Counted from the first letter of the stretch, positions 10,931 to 21,139 are shown. The stretch is DNA of 64,000 bases from Enoplolaimus lenunculus (GCA_030248215.1 JASANG010002962.1:1-64000); one strand, 5' to 3'. Translations and numbers: made by a program. Notes: generated by a model not told the origin, from the sequence alone.

Positions 10931-11311
10931 TCCGTTTAAATTAGACGTTTATTTGTCTTGTGTCAATAGCTTGAGCGATAATGCAATGTTATACTTAGGA
11001 ACGTACTTTCAAAACGAAGTATGCTGTTACGATTAGGCTTAGGCTTAGGAATAAGCGTTCAATACGGTTACGGCCCTGTTCGTGAGCTCTGAAACAGAGT
11101 CCCAGTATATCTCAGCATACTCTTAAGAATGACAGGAAAGATTGATGTTTGATCTGTCAGCTAAAACTCACTGTGGTCTCCATATTTCCGAAACCGTAAA
11201 TTACAAAATTTACACAACTTTAGACCTTCCTATATTACTGTCTATTTCAATTAGAACAAAACAGCCTGTTATTTAAGAAAGTTCAAGGGACACATCGTCT
11301 AAACAAACACG

Positions 11312-11547
11312 CACTGTAAATTGCAGTGAGTTGATTTCAACTCAGACTGAGTTGAGTCACTTATCAGAACTCATAATTGTGAGTTTTTATAACTCATTCA
11401 CATTTATTTAATTAACTTTCCCGGAATTAAATCAACTCAGTGTGAGAATCAACTCAACTCAGAGTGAGTTAAAGTTTCCTGCTATTAACTCAGAAATAAC
11501 TAACTTTCCGTCTGTGTTGATTAATTAACTCATTGGAATTTACAGTG
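11312..11547. mobile_element. F-family fold-back MITE
   Basis: CACTGTAAATTGCAGTGAG start and GGAATTTACAGTG end, with strong internal self-complementarity. Mirrored near 28,063-28,298. Confidence 0.75.
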
Positions 11548-11748
11548 CGGCGGAACCAGAGGGAGCGGCCCGCACGCCCCCCCCCGTCAGAAATTTTCTG
11601 TGAAATGGTAAGAAAATAGGCACAAATATAGCATACAGTAAAAAAATTGCGTTTTATAACTTTTGCCACCCAGCCTCCTTGTCAGAAATTTTTGTATCAG
11701 TGATGTATCATGAATGTACCTTGTTCCACACCCAAGTACAACACAACG

Positions 11749-12189
11749 GGCCCATGTATAGAACACTACCGGATCGTTTTCCGAAGGGCTATACACTCAA
11801 AGTAATATTTCTGATATTTAAGAAAAAATTTCTTACATTTAAGAAATATAATTAGGAAGGTGCACTTGAAATGTATTTCTGTTATAACAGAAAACTTTTC
11901 AAAAATGTTTTGAAATAAAGACTGAAAATAAACGTTTTCCAGTTATTTTTAGAAAAATTGTCTTAAATATCAGAAAAAACGTTTCAGATTTGACACAGAA
12001 AATACTTTTCTGATTAAATTCAGAAATACTTTTTTGTGTGTAACGGAGTCAGTTTAAGCTTTAGGCTAATTTCTTTGCTTAGGCTTAGGCTAGGCATACG
12101 AAAAGGATGATCATCCTTACGCTTAGGCTTAGGCTAAATCTTAGGAATATGCTTATGCTACTGTTCCGGCCCTGTTCTATACATGGGTC
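11749..12189 (+). mobile_element. A-family MITE interrupted by an N element
   Basis: GGCCCATGTATAGAACAC start and GTTCTATACATGGGTC end. The 8-bp duplication ACACAACG is perfect (11,741-11,748 and 12,190-12,197). It is split by the N element at 11,806-12,042. Mirrored at 27,421-27,861. Confidence 0.85.
11806..12042. mobile_element. N-family fold-back element nested in an A MITE
   Basis: About 237 bp of alternating TTTCTGA and TCAGAAA words with opposite ends CACTCAAAGTAATATTTC and its loose complement. It sits where intact A copies read GGCTATAATAGAGTC, so it inserted after the A element. Mirrored near 27,568-27,804. Confidence 0.7.
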
Positions 12190-12489
12190 ACACAACGTGC
12201 ACGGGTTATTGAACGGCAAAAGCCTTTCAATCATTGCGTGACAAAGTGCTTATAAGCTGTTCAGCTTAGCAGACGCCGGCATAAAATTATAATTTTCAAA
12301 ACGGTTTTAAATTCAAAACGTGCGACAAACGTATATGTGGAACTATTTTGACCTCAAAAATACCGCATTTCATAATCAGTGTCGGTGTAAGGCTTACAGA
12401 TATCGAGTACTTATTTTACAAGTTCGGTACGTACAAATTATTTCAAATTTCATAAGTGATTTTGACATATCCGCAGTCAGTTCTCCTTG

Positions 12490-12945
12490 GTAGTGTATTG
12501 ACCCGAATAAGAGGCGGGTAATAACAGGGGGGGGGGGTTCCCATTTTGAGTCCGAATCAATAGGAGTCCGTATCCCTAATAAGAGTTCGTAAGCGGATAG
12601 AGTCCCTAAACCCTAATTATAGTCCATAAATGTCAATTAACCGTAATTGTAGCACCTAAATAACTCCAGGACCAAATAATTTGAGTTCGAAACTTTAAAG
12701 CGTACTTAAATTTTGAAAGTACATTGCTAAGTATAACCTTGTATTATCGCTCAAGCTATTGACACAAGACAAATAAACGTTTAATTCAACGGATAATTGC
12801 AGTACCGGATATATATCTGTAACGAAGGGCAGCGGAGCGTGGGTTGAAAATAAATAACAGTCCGTAACCGAATAACAAGGGGGGTACCCTCTGGAGAGGC
12901 CAAATAAATATCAGTCCCCCTTTTTATTCGGGTCACTACTGTAGG
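12490..12945. repeat. K-type repeat
   Basis: Facing ends TTGACCCGAATAAGAGG and TTATTCGGGTCACTACTG, with a poly-G run near 12,530. The same family forms both outer edges of the palindrome. Mirrored at about 26,664-27,119. Confidence 0.6.
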
Positions 12946-13309
12946 GAGAGTAAAAAAATTTCAGGAGGTGCATACACGACGTTTCGATAACAATATTAAG
13001 CATGTTTGAAAATCCTCTAGGCATACGAAAACTTTTCTCGGCACCACTCTGGCTGCGGGTGCGGATCTTGATTGCACTTTGTACGACCTTAGCGACCAAT
13101 TTGTTACCAGGAGTTGGGGGGTATATTATATGCAGTACAAATGCATTTGCCGTGTTTCCTATGGAAGCAATACACATAACTAGCTGATAGACACGTCAAA
13201 TCAACGCTAAAAATTATTAGTCTTAAAAATAGGGGGTTGCTGAAAATCCTCTCGCACCCCCTTGATAGATATATACTCATATGCATAACGATATTCTTAC
13301 TTAACCCCA

Positions 13310-13515
13310 CTTCTTAGTGCGGTTTGGGCCGCAAGAAAGTTTGCACTGCGCGGTCCGACGGTGGACTGCGCAGCGCACAGCTTGCAGTGCGGATCGAATG
13401 GCTCCGTTAGTGGCTTTGGCTCACCACCGGGGTTAAGCTTATGTCGGTCCACGCTCCATTGACCGCTTAATAGTTTACTAATCGCTTGCAATTTTGCAAT
13501 TTTGATCCGCACCCC
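13310..13515. other. GC-rich island without recognised gene
   Basis: Markedly more GC-rich than its surroundings (GCACTGCGCGGTCCGACGG and similar). An open frame of 71 codons on the minus strand is conserved without change in the mirror copy at 26,098-26,313. It has no domain I recognise. Left unassigned. Confidence 0.4.
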
Positions 13516-13742
13516 TAAACTTGTTGAGAAGAGAAATCGCGTTAAGCTTTCCTCAAAACGTAAATGTCAGTTTCAACAATTTTTGGTTTAGGAACACTTT
13601 GCCCTTTAAACCATAGAACCCTACGCCGGAAAATTTGGGACAACATATTGATCACATATCTTCTGATGCGTACATCATCTGTCAAAAGTACTGTTTTAGT
13701 CTATTTTTTGCTTATTTTTAGGGTTACTTATAGTCGCAGTTC

Positions 13743-14034
13743 AGAGTGCAACCTGAATTCCGGTTCCGGAAGGGAACTCCGGTATTTTTCGCTATCCGGT
13801 TTGGGTAAAAAAATCAGGTGTTTTTTCACCGGAATTTTCTGGTGTTTTCGGTATGGAAAATTGATCTCATTCGAAAATTTAAGAAAAATTGACATATTAT
13901 TCTATTAACTTAATTTTCTAAAATTGTCTTAGCGTGTATTGTCAAAATTGTTAATTTTTTTTTTCCGGTTCCGGTTCAGCGTATTTTTTAACTTTCCGGT
14001 CCCTGTTCCGGTATTTTATAGTTTCGGTTGCAAT
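13743..14034 (+). mobile_element. E-family MITE, worn
   Basis: CAGAGTGCAACCTGAATTCC start and GGTTGCAATCTG end. Flanks TCGCAGTT and TCGCAAAT look like a decayed 8-bp duplication. Mirrored at about 25,575-25,866. Confidence 0.7.
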
Positions 14035-14198
14035 CTGTCGCAAATATATGTTTGCGCTGAGTGTTTTGTTGTAAGCTAAACCGTTGTGTCCTTAAACGTA
14101 CAACACCGTTCATGCTTTTCAACAACTATTCTTAACAAGTTAAAGTCATCTATTGCCAATCTCAATTTTCAAACTCCGTATTAACCCGTTTTAGAGTA

Positions 14199-14396
14199 CA
14201 CAGCAAAAAATGGTTAGTCAAATGACTCTCCGAAATAGGTTTTTCCTGACTACACAAACGAAGTCTAAATTCGACTCCGCCAGAGTCAAACTGAATCAAA
14301 TTTGACTCATGCGGAGTCGAATTTTGACTAAGTTTGTGTAGTCAGGAAAAGCCTATTTGGGACAGAGTCAATTTCACTCACCATTTTTTGCAGTGT
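14199..14396. mobile_element. G-family fold-back MITE
   Basis: CACAGCAAAAAATGG start and CCATTTTTTGCAGTG end; near-complete hairpin. Mirrored at 25,213-25,410. Confidence 0.75.
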
Positions 14397-14754
14397 ACGT
14401 TCAACGTTTGCGTAGGCATTCTTCAATGATATCCTTCAGTTTTAAGTTTTCTTTCTGAAGTTACATCCGCATGCAGCTATGTTGCATCCTGTCCTACGAA
14501 ACTCAATATGAACCTGCATCTTGTGAAAAACTTCCGGATAGCTTATAGGTACAGGAAGCGATTAACTAGCCAATCAAAAAACAGTATTTACACCAACCAA
14601 TCAAAATTGTGTAATTCATTGGGTATCTATATCCAATCATAATTCGTGTATTTTGGAGAATTCCGCCTGAAGATAGCCCAAGTCTTATTTCGATTTGAAT
14701 TAGCTTAATTTGGAATTGGGTTGTATTACGACTTGAGATACGACCATTTTCGTC

Positions 14755-14907
14755 CATGTCACTTTTAGGGCCGTCCCGGATGCTGGTGGGTCTGTAAAAC
14801 AGTAGGCTTACATTCTTGACAACATTTGTTTGCTTAGGTTTAGACTTAGGTTTAGGCTTAGTAATACGCTTAATCTGCTGTTACGGCCATAAAAGTAACC
14901 ATTGGCC
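14755..14907 (+). mobile_element. B-family MITE just upstream of secreted-protein gene
   Basis: Ends TCACTTTTAGGGCCGTCC and AAAGTAACCATTGGCC with a short TTAGGC array. No clear duplication. It lies about 75 bp before the start codon at 14,983, so it may form part of the upstream region. Mirrored at about 24,702-24,854. Confidence 0.65.
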
Positions 14908-14966
14908 ACAATTTTTATCTATAATGCGCATACTGTATACATCTGTGTATATGCCGGCGTACAAGC

Positions 14967-14976
14967 CATATTTCAG
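14967..14976 (+). other. Putative splice acceptor before ATG
   Basis: Pyrimidine-rich stretch ending TTTCAG followed by GTACAA and the ATG at 14,983. It could be a cis acceptor of a 5'-UTR intron or a trans-splice acceptor. Confidence 0.5.
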
Positions 14977-14982
14977 GTACAA

Positions 14983-15336
14983 ATGTTTGTTATACAAAAT
15001 AATATTGATTCAATAATACTTGTTTTATTAGCGACAAGTTGCGTTTCCGGTCGTCATATTCTAATTCCTGCTCGACTAGTAGCCGTGCTAGACGTATCAG
15101 GCAAACAAATAGATGCCAACGCTGTTATTTTGTACCCCAAAAGATTTCACGGTGCCCAATCGGTCCCGATGGTCCATAGATTTGACCCTGAGCACAGTGA
15201 AACTTTGAACAAAATGCAAGATCGCCTCAAGCGATACGATGCTGAAGAAGTTAATCAGAGCGAAATAGCTGCTGCCGATCAACGCGTTTGTGACCTGTAT
15301 CCCGTCCTGTGTGATACTGCGAAAAATTTGGATTAA
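14983..15336 (+). CDS. Small secreted protein, 117 residues, left-arm copy
   Basis: I do not recognise the family. The ATG follows closely on an acceptor-like TTTCAG (ends 14,976), so the coding exon may start just before it. Residues 1-23 form a signal peptide (hydrophobic core SIILVLLATS, likely cut after CVSG). The mature part has two dibasic Lys-Arg sites (YPKR and RLKR), as in prohormones, and one pair of cysteines in CDLYPVLC near the C-terminus, which could close a six-residue loop. That loop loosely recalls allatostatin-C or somatostatin-type peptides, but the resemblance is too short to assign. TAA stop; ATTAAA at 15,430 may be the poly-A signal. The identical mirrored copy points toward this one. 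Confidence 0.65.
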   Translation: MFVIQNNIDSIILVLLATSCVSGRHILIPARLVAVLDVSGKQIDANAVILYPKRFHGAQSVPMVHRFDPEHSETLNKMQDRLKRYDAEEVNQSEIAAADQRVCDLYPVLCDTAKNLD

Positions 15337-15503
15337 AAATCAAAAAGCAACGCTTTAAGATGTGAGATCCTACGAGCTGTGATTGGCTGAAAATTTTTAC
15401 GATGCAAATTGTTCACTAAAAAGTGACATATTAAATACGTAGCTACATCAAATTAAAAAATATTCCACAAAGCTGATACGGATTCTTATAATTCAAAAAT
15501 TAC

Positions 15504-15665
15504 CAGCCTGTGTACAGATTAGGGGCGGAACGTTTTTCTGTGGGTTGTTTCGAATAGTGTAAGCTTAAGGTTTAGCCTAATTTTTTGATTGGCTCATGCT
15601 CAGGTATAAGCTCCCTGTTACGCTTACGCTTAGGCTTAGGCTTAGGGAATATGCTTATTGGCCAA
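15504..15665 (+). mobile_element. M-family MITE
   Basis: ATTAGGGGCGGAACGTTTTT start, with a CTTAGG array ending GAATATGCTTATTGGCC. Mirrored near 23,944-24,105. Confidence 0.6.
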
Positions 15666-15859
15666 ATTTTCATGGCAAAAAAGTTTCATTGTCAACTGTG
15701 CGTAAACTCGGGTATCTGCCGCCGGCCGAACTGGAAGAGAAAGCGAAATACCGATGTGGAGTATACGTTTACGAAAGTTAAAATTGATTGTTGGCTAAAT
15801 TTAGCGTTGAAAATTTTCAGCTCACGTTACAAAATAGGCAAACTATTCAATAGCTATAT

Positions 15860-16061
15860 GGGCCAGTGTAAAGAACACGGTCGGAACAATATTATAAGCT
15901 TATTCCTAAGCTTATGCCTAAGCTTAAGCCTAACCCTAAGCGTAACAATCCGTTTATTCCTAAGCCTAAGCCTAAGCCAAGCAATCAAATTAGGATAAAG
16001 CATAAGCTTATTCTATTCTAGTCCCACAGAAAAACGTTCCGCCCCTGATTTTTACATGGGT
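15860..16061 (+). mobile_element. M-family MITE with 8-bp duplication
   Basis: GGGCCAGTGTAAAGAACACG start and CGCCCCTGATTTTTACATG end. Target duplication AGCTATAT versus GGCTATAT. CCTAAG array in the middle. Mirrored at 23,548-23,749. Confidence 0.75.
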
Positions 16062-16310
16062 GGCTATATGGTAGATTTTGATGCTGTTTTGCAATAACTT
16101 ATACTATGGTGAGCTTAAACATTTGTATCTCAAAATTACACCAATAGGCTCTGATACACTTGACTCACAAGCTTTAGGCTCCGGCTTTGGCTTAGGTTCA
16201 GGAAAGAGGTTGCTTAAAAACCTAACCCTTATCTTGTGGGATAGTGTAGAAGGAACGTACATCTTACATAAAAGCGTTATGGTTTTTTTGTCGTTCTAAG
16301 CTGAATCTAG

Positions 16311-16474
16311 GGCGCGTCGCCACTTGACCTTGCTACGATGGGCTAAAAAATTATCAGGATGAGCATACAAGGGTTTCCGATGGGATAAAAGCAAGATTAC
16401 AGACTTTCTAACGAGGGGTAAATTTCTTGCAGAAGATGGTTGATTCCCCTCTGTTTCCCTCTAGCTACGTACCT
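16311..16474. repeat. P-type repeat, diverged
   Basis: CGTCGCCACTTGACCTTGCTA start and CCTCTAGCTACGTACC end. Mirrored near 23,135-23,298. Confidence 0.5.
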
Positions 16475-16678
16475 GATTGATACTTTTTCTTCTGTAGCAT
16501 TTTAATCCAGTATGCAAACAAATTCATTTATGTAAAAATATATACAAGGATTTTTGTAGCTTTTAACAAAAAAGTTTTGTCAAGTTATTCTTTGAAACAT
16601 TTATACTTCAATATTTGTTTTTGCGCTTCCGTTATTTTTACTATCTCTTTACACCCTGATGTAACTCATAGAGTATAC

Positions 16679-16867
16679 GGCCAATGTTACTTTTAGAAGC
16701 GTAACAGTATATTAAGCGTATTCCTAAGCCTAAGTACAATGTGTTCATAAGCCTAAACCTAAGAATAAGCCTAAGCCTAATCAAAAATGTAAACTATAAT
16801 GATAATCTAAACCTACTCTTTTATCGATCCACCAGAAAGCTGGACACCCTTTAAAGTAACATGGGCC
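16679..16867 (+). mobile_element. B-family MITE inside the tRNA-like repeat
   Basis: GGCCAATGTTACTTTTAG start and AAAGTAACATGGGCC end. Duplication GAGTATAC versus GAGAATAC. The duplication lies in the conserved lead of the tRNA-like repeat that resumes at 16,876. Mirrored at 22,742-22,930. Confidence 0.85.
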
Positions 16868-16875
16868 GAGAATAC

Positions 16876-17122
16876 ACTGAGCTACTAAATACAAGTAATA
16901 TACAAGCAACACAGAAACTGTTATTAGTGTTTAACAATTGTAACATATATGCGCAGTGCGAAATCTCTACAAGACGTGAGAGCCCCCTCGCGCTCGAGCG
17001 TGAGCTCCTATAGCTTAGTGGTCATCGTAAACACCTCTCACCCGAGAGAATGGGGATCGAATCTTACCTTAAAATTACAACTCAAATGAAATTGAAACTA
17101 TTTATGTGAGAAAGGGTTAATG
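16876..17122 (+). repeat. tRNA-derived repeat (SINE-like)
   Basis: Contains a tRNA-like block at 17,004-17,070. The A box is TAGCTTAGTGG (17,011-17,021) and the B box GGATCGAATC (17,054-17,063). It ends GTGAGAAAGGGTTAATG, which pairs with a TTAACCCTTTC-like lead in the 39.5-kb copy. It is not a functional tRNA: the arms do not close well and it sits in a dispersed repeat. Mirrored at about 22,487-22,733. Confidence 0.7.
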
Positions 17123-17271
17123 AAAAATTTCAGTTAGTATCTATAGACAAATGCGGCAGTGAATAACGGCAAGACTCGGTATATAAATTAGATGGAAATT
17201 TATTATAAGCCTAAGCCTAAAGAAACAAATTAGTCCATATTAAGTTTCTAATCAGTCCCACAGAAGATTTC

Positions 17272-17410
17272 GGTGTTTGTTTTTTTGTGTAGGGGAGGGG
17301 GGGGGGGGGGGTAATTTTTGTGTGTGTGTTGTTTTGTGTGGGGTTTGTGGGGGGGGGTTGGGGTGTTGTGGTGTTGTAAATTGAGGGGGGGATGAGGTGT
17401 AGTTATTTTT
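17272..17410. other. 139-base tract without C at the arm/spacer junction
   Basis: No C occurs between 17,271 and 17,411. The tract is runs of G and T (a run of about 17 G near 17,295). It begins exactly where homology with the right arm stops and replaces the expected M-family terminus. It could be a real G-quadruplex-like tract or low-quality gap-fill sequence. Confidence 0.8.
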
Positions 17411-17471
17411 CGAAATTTTTTAATATTTCACCAAGGGCAAAGTGACAAACAACAAAATAACTGCTGAAAAC

Positions 17472-17831
17472 GGCCCATGCAAAGATCAGGGGTGGAACGT
17501 TTTTCAGTGCGACTGCAATAGAGTAAGTTTAAGCGTTAGACTAATTTTTTGCTTGGTTTAGGCTTTAGGTTTAAGCTTTTGCTACTGAGCCAGCCATTAT
17601 TGCATTTTTCAAAACGCTATTTTAGTATTAATAATATAAACGTGTATGTACAATTATTTAGCAATTTTTGTTGTTTTTAGACGAATCGCAGCGTTTACTA
17701 ATTATGTTTGCCTAAGCCTAAGCGTATGAATGAGCCTATTTCTTAGCTTAAGCCTAAGCCTAAGCCTAAGTAGAAAAATTAGTCTAAGTTAAACTGACTA
17801 TTAGCCACTCAACTCCTTTTATACATGGGTC
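17472..17831 (+). mobile_element. M/A-type MITE in the spacer
   Basis: GGCCCATGCAAAGATCAGGGG start and TTTTATACATGGGTC end. It contains two separate hexamer arrays of opposite sense (17,560 and 17,705-17,770). No clear target duplication. Confidence 0.6.
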
Positions 17832-18048
17832 ATGTTATTGAACAATATTTGATATGGCAGAAAATGTACGTTTTGCCTTCACTCGTTTGGTTGAAGGTTA
17901 AAATAGTAAAAAATTTTGGCCGTACTTATAATATTAACCTGGGATTATATAATACTTTCTAAGCAATATATCCATTCATTAATTATTCGACTGTTAGAAT
18001 ACGTGGAACAAAAAAGATTATCCCAAAATAGAACGGTTTTGAGATATC

Positions 18049-18298
18049 CACTGTAAATTCCAGTGAGTTGATTAATCAATTCAGAGAGAGAATTAATAGT
18101 AATTTTTGGTCATTTATGAGTTACTTGCAGTACATATTAAGTCGCTCTGAGCTGATTTAATTCCGGGTGAGTTGATTAATAATTTACTCAGAATGAGCTA
18201 AATCAATTCAGAATTCTGAGTTCTTAAAAATCTAATTCAGAGCTCAGGCTTCTGAGTTGATTCAACTCATTTTGTCAACTCATTGGAATTTACAGTAA
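18049..18298. mobile_element. F-family fold-back MITE (spacer)
   Basis: CACTGTAAATTCCAGTGAGT start and TTGGAATTTACAGT end, with repeated AACTCAGAATGAG words. Confidence 0.75.
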
Positions 18299-18469
18299 CG
18301 CCGTTGTATTGTCGTTAATTTCGGTTGTCATCGGGTAAACATTTTGCTGGTGTCGCTGTGTTTACTGGTCAACGTGGTGTCAACATTTACAACCCTATTT
18401 GTCCTTTAGGCTGGCTTGATTTGACTGTCTCAGCCTTAAGCCATTACGTCCAAGTTGTTGTTGTAGAAA

Positions 18470-19150
18470 TCGTGCACGTGCAACTTACACGTGCGAGTTC
18501 GGCAACACACATCTTTGAAGTTCTTACAGCTGCAAATAGTAATTAATGCAATTATATTCAATTCGCATGTGTGAACGCAGTTGCAGGTCGCTTGAATTTG
18601 TTGCACATGCATTTTGATCGGCCAATGAGAAATTGTGGTGCTGAACGCTTTTTGATTTAATTCAGACCTTTTAAATTTATTCAACATGTTTGAATTGATA
18701 TTGAAATGTCTATGTTGGTTGATCTATCGCAGCCGACGCCGATAGTAACGATGCTATGAAAGCGTTTTCAAGGCAAACAAATTTGAGTAAAATTTTTCTT
18801 TACATGTGAATGTTTCTTACATCTGAAACTTCCAGCTGCAAGTATTTCCAAAAATTCATTCGAAGAACTTGCAGCTGCAACTTAATTTATTCATGACTGA
18901 TATACGCGAATAATTAGTATGTAACGCCTTGCAAGTCGAATTAATTCAGCAATATCGGCTGAACTGTGATACCTTATAGATTATGTTTGATATATTTCAC
19001 AGTCCTCTGGCAATTATTCATACAAATTTGTGACAAGATATCGAATAAAAATTATATATCTTTCCGAATTCTTGTAGCTGCAAGCTATTTGTGCAAGTTG
19101 CAGTTACAAGTTCTTGTCGCAAAAAACTTGCACATGTGAATAGGGCTTTA
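18470..19150. repeat. H-like relic
   Basis: CGTGCACGTGCAACTTACAC near the left edge and AACTTGCACATGTGAATAGGGC at the right. CAGCTGCAA words recur between. Probably a diverged or composite H copy. Confidence 0.5.
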
Positions 19151-19204
19151 AACGTTTCGCACCGCTTTATCGATATATATTTGTACTGTCGTATATTATT
19201 GCTT

Positions 19205-19451
19205 CACTGTAAACTTCAGAGAGTTGATTTTAACTCAGAATGTGTTGAATTACTCAGTCGGAGATAGGACAATCAGAACTCAAAGTTTTGAGTTGATTCA
19301 ATTCATTTTGAGTTAATTAATCAACTCAACCAGATTCAACTCAGAGTAAGAATCAACTCAACACAGAGTGAGTTAATATTTACTGTTATTAATTCAGAAA
19401 TAACCAACGCGCAAACTGAATTGATTAATCAAAACTCTGAAATTTACAGTG
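19205..19451. mobile_element. F-family fold-back MITE (spacer)
   Basis: CACTGTAAACTTCAGAGAG start and AAATTTACAGTG end. Confidence 0.7.
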
Positions 19452-19598
19452 TTGTTTATATGTTGACTCAAAATACATAACCCAAACCATTATTACCATT
19501 CCTTTATTATTCAAGTCCCTATGGTATGAAGCTCGTATCATATTGAATTTTTCTCGTCTCTTCAGATATTTCAGTAGCTATACATCCTCAAAACTCCA

Positions 19599-19853
19599 CT
19601 CACCGTAAATATCAGACAGTTGATTTTAACTCAGAATGTGTTGAGTCCACTCAGCGGTCTGAACTCTGAATTAAATCTTTCAGAGCTCAGAATTCTGAAT
19701 TGATTGAACTCGTTCTGAGTTATAATTAATCAACTCACCCAAAATTAAATCAACTCAGAGTAAAATAATGTCTACTGTTATTAACACAGAAATAACCAGA
19801 AATCACTAATTCTCTCACTGAGTTGATTAATCAACTTATAGGGAATTGGAAGT
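19599..19853. mobile_element. F-family fold-back MITE (spacer), worn
   Basis: CACCGTAAATATCAGACAG start and a decayed right end GGGAATTGGAAGTG. It lies about 100 bp upstream of the peptide gene exon. Confidence 0.6.
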
Positions 19854-19956
19854 GTTTCACATGGTAGATTTCGTATATTTTGTTATTCAAACATATTTTG
19901 TTATTGAATTCTGTCTTAATTTAACGTAAATGTTATTACTTTTGTATGGTTTTCAG

Positions 19957-20116
19957 GATCATTCGACGTTTTTGTAATATTAATATTAACAGTAAATTAT
20001 TTTTCTTCAATCTCAATATGACTCTAAGAACGTTCATAATTGCATTTGTCTGGTTAATCTGCATTACTTCAAATATCGTAACAGCTGGTATTATTGCAGG
20101 GATTGGAAAACACGAT
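19957..20116 (+). CDS. Secreted four-cysteine peptide gene, exon 1
   Basis: The exon starts after the acceptor TGGTTTTCAG. About 61 bases of leader precede the ATG at 20,018. It codes 33 residues, mainly a signal peptide (TFIIAFVWLICITSNIVTA), and ends at the donor GAT/GTAAGT in phase 0. It joins the second exon at 20,677-20,805 in frame. The leading acceptor means either a 5'-UTR intron or trans-splicing. It lies in the unique spacer of the palindrome and has no mirrored copy. Confidence 0.65.
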
Positions 20117-20186
20117 GTAAGTTTAACAACAGCTGCGACCATAACAATTTGAAGTCGAAAATAAACCGAAAAACTTAAAAACTTTA

Positions 20187-20540
20187 ACTGTAAATTTCAG
20201 TGAGTTCACTGTAAATTTTAGTGAGTTGATTTTAACTCAGAATGAGTTGGATCACTCAGTCTGGGTTAGGACTATCAGACCTTAGAATTTCGAATTGGTT
20301 TAATTCACTCTGAGTTAATTATTCAACTGTCACCCAACATCCAGTGAGTTGATTTTAACTCAGAATGAGTTAAACCCATTCAGAAGTCAGAGCTCTGAAT
20401 TAGTTCGTTCAGAACTCAGAATTGTGAATTTATTGAACTCATTCTGAGTTAATTAAACAACTCACCCGGAATTAAATCAACTCAGAGCTAGTTCACGGTT
20501 ACAATTTTAAACTCAGAAATAACCAGAAATGACGATATAT
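20187..20540. mobile_element. F-family fold-backs in the peptide-gene intron
   Basis: Two joined or nested copies (AATTTCAGTGAGTT repeated at about 20,195 and 20,213, then CCAGTGAGTTGATTTTAACT at 20,341) fill most of the intron between the two peptide exons. Confidence 0.65.
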
Positions 20541-20676
20541 CTGTTATTCTATGAATAGAATTTTAGTTGCGTTCTATGCATTTGTGCGGAAAATATGCTG
20601 ACTTCTGACGCAAATATTGCCACGATGTTGATAAGTTATGACTATATGCTTCGACTACTTGTTTTTATACTTTCAG

Positions 20677-20805
20677 GTCGCAGATATACTATTGTGCAAT
20701 CGTCAATGTATGGGAAAAGTTTTGAACACACAAATCGTTTTCAATTTTTCTGAAGTTATCCGCAAATGTTGTCTTCTGAACGGCTTAGATTTGATGAATT
20801 TATAA
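20677..20805 (+). CDS. Secreted four-cysteine peptide gene, exon 2
   Basis: Follows the acceptor TACTTTCAG and begins in phase 0, giving 42 residues and a TAA stop. Key part: VADILLCNRQC, then about 19 residues, then RKCC. The cysteine pattern is C-x3-C-x19-C-C. The full precursor is 75 residues; the mature peptide is about 50 after signal cleavage. I do not recognise the family. Support is the exact phase match, a good donor and acceptor, and a textbook signal peptide. There is no homology evidence available here. Confidence 0.62.
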   Translation, partial: VADILLCNRQCMGKVLNTQIVFNFSEVIRKCCLLNGLDLMNL

Positions 20806-20881
20806 TTTAACTGGCTACGGTTATGTTTTTAATCCTTTATCACATGAATATTTTGTATTTTATCTGAAACCTACGTTTGTG

Positions 20882-20945
20882 CTAGAATTCGAACTTCAGC
20901 GACTGGAGTGGAAGGCGTTCACTATCACCACTTAGCTATAGGAGC
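20882..20945 (-). repeat. tRNA-like repeat relic
   Basis: On the minus strand it reads GGAGCTCC-like lead, TAGCTAAGTGG (A box) and GAAGTTCGAATTC (B box). It is a diverged copy of the repeat at 17,004 and 39,702. Confidence 0.6.
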
Positions 20946-21139
20946 TTGACGTTCGAGTCCAAGGGGGCTATCACGTCTTGTGGTGAAGTAGTACTATGTA
21001 TATGTGTTGCAATTTGTTAAACACTGTGCGCTATATATTAATTAACCTATATTGCGCTGAGTTGCCCATTGTCTGCTCTATGTGAGATCAGAGGTTAAGC
21101 ATTTAAGCTAAAACGTCAACGTATTTTTTTGACAATATC

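Larger units (their letters stand above)
56..17275 (+). repeat. Left arm of giant inverted repeat
   Basis: Nearly all of this stretch recurs as its reverse complement at 22,334-39,095. Matching points include 532/38,627, 4,809/34,351, 9,485/30,120, 11,587/28,023, 13,564/26,046 and 16,299/23,310. Several reading frames of 60-144 codons are identical between arms, so identity is high; I cannot give an exact figure. The outer end lies inside a K-type repeat near position 56, where the arms stop matching. The inner end lies in an M-type MITE near 17,275. Confidence 0.95.

Noticed and set aside
17004-17070. Functional tRNA gene
   Set aside because: A and B boxes are present but the acceptor and anticodon arms do not pair well, and the block is part of a dispersed repeat. 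The 39,702 copy has the same problem.
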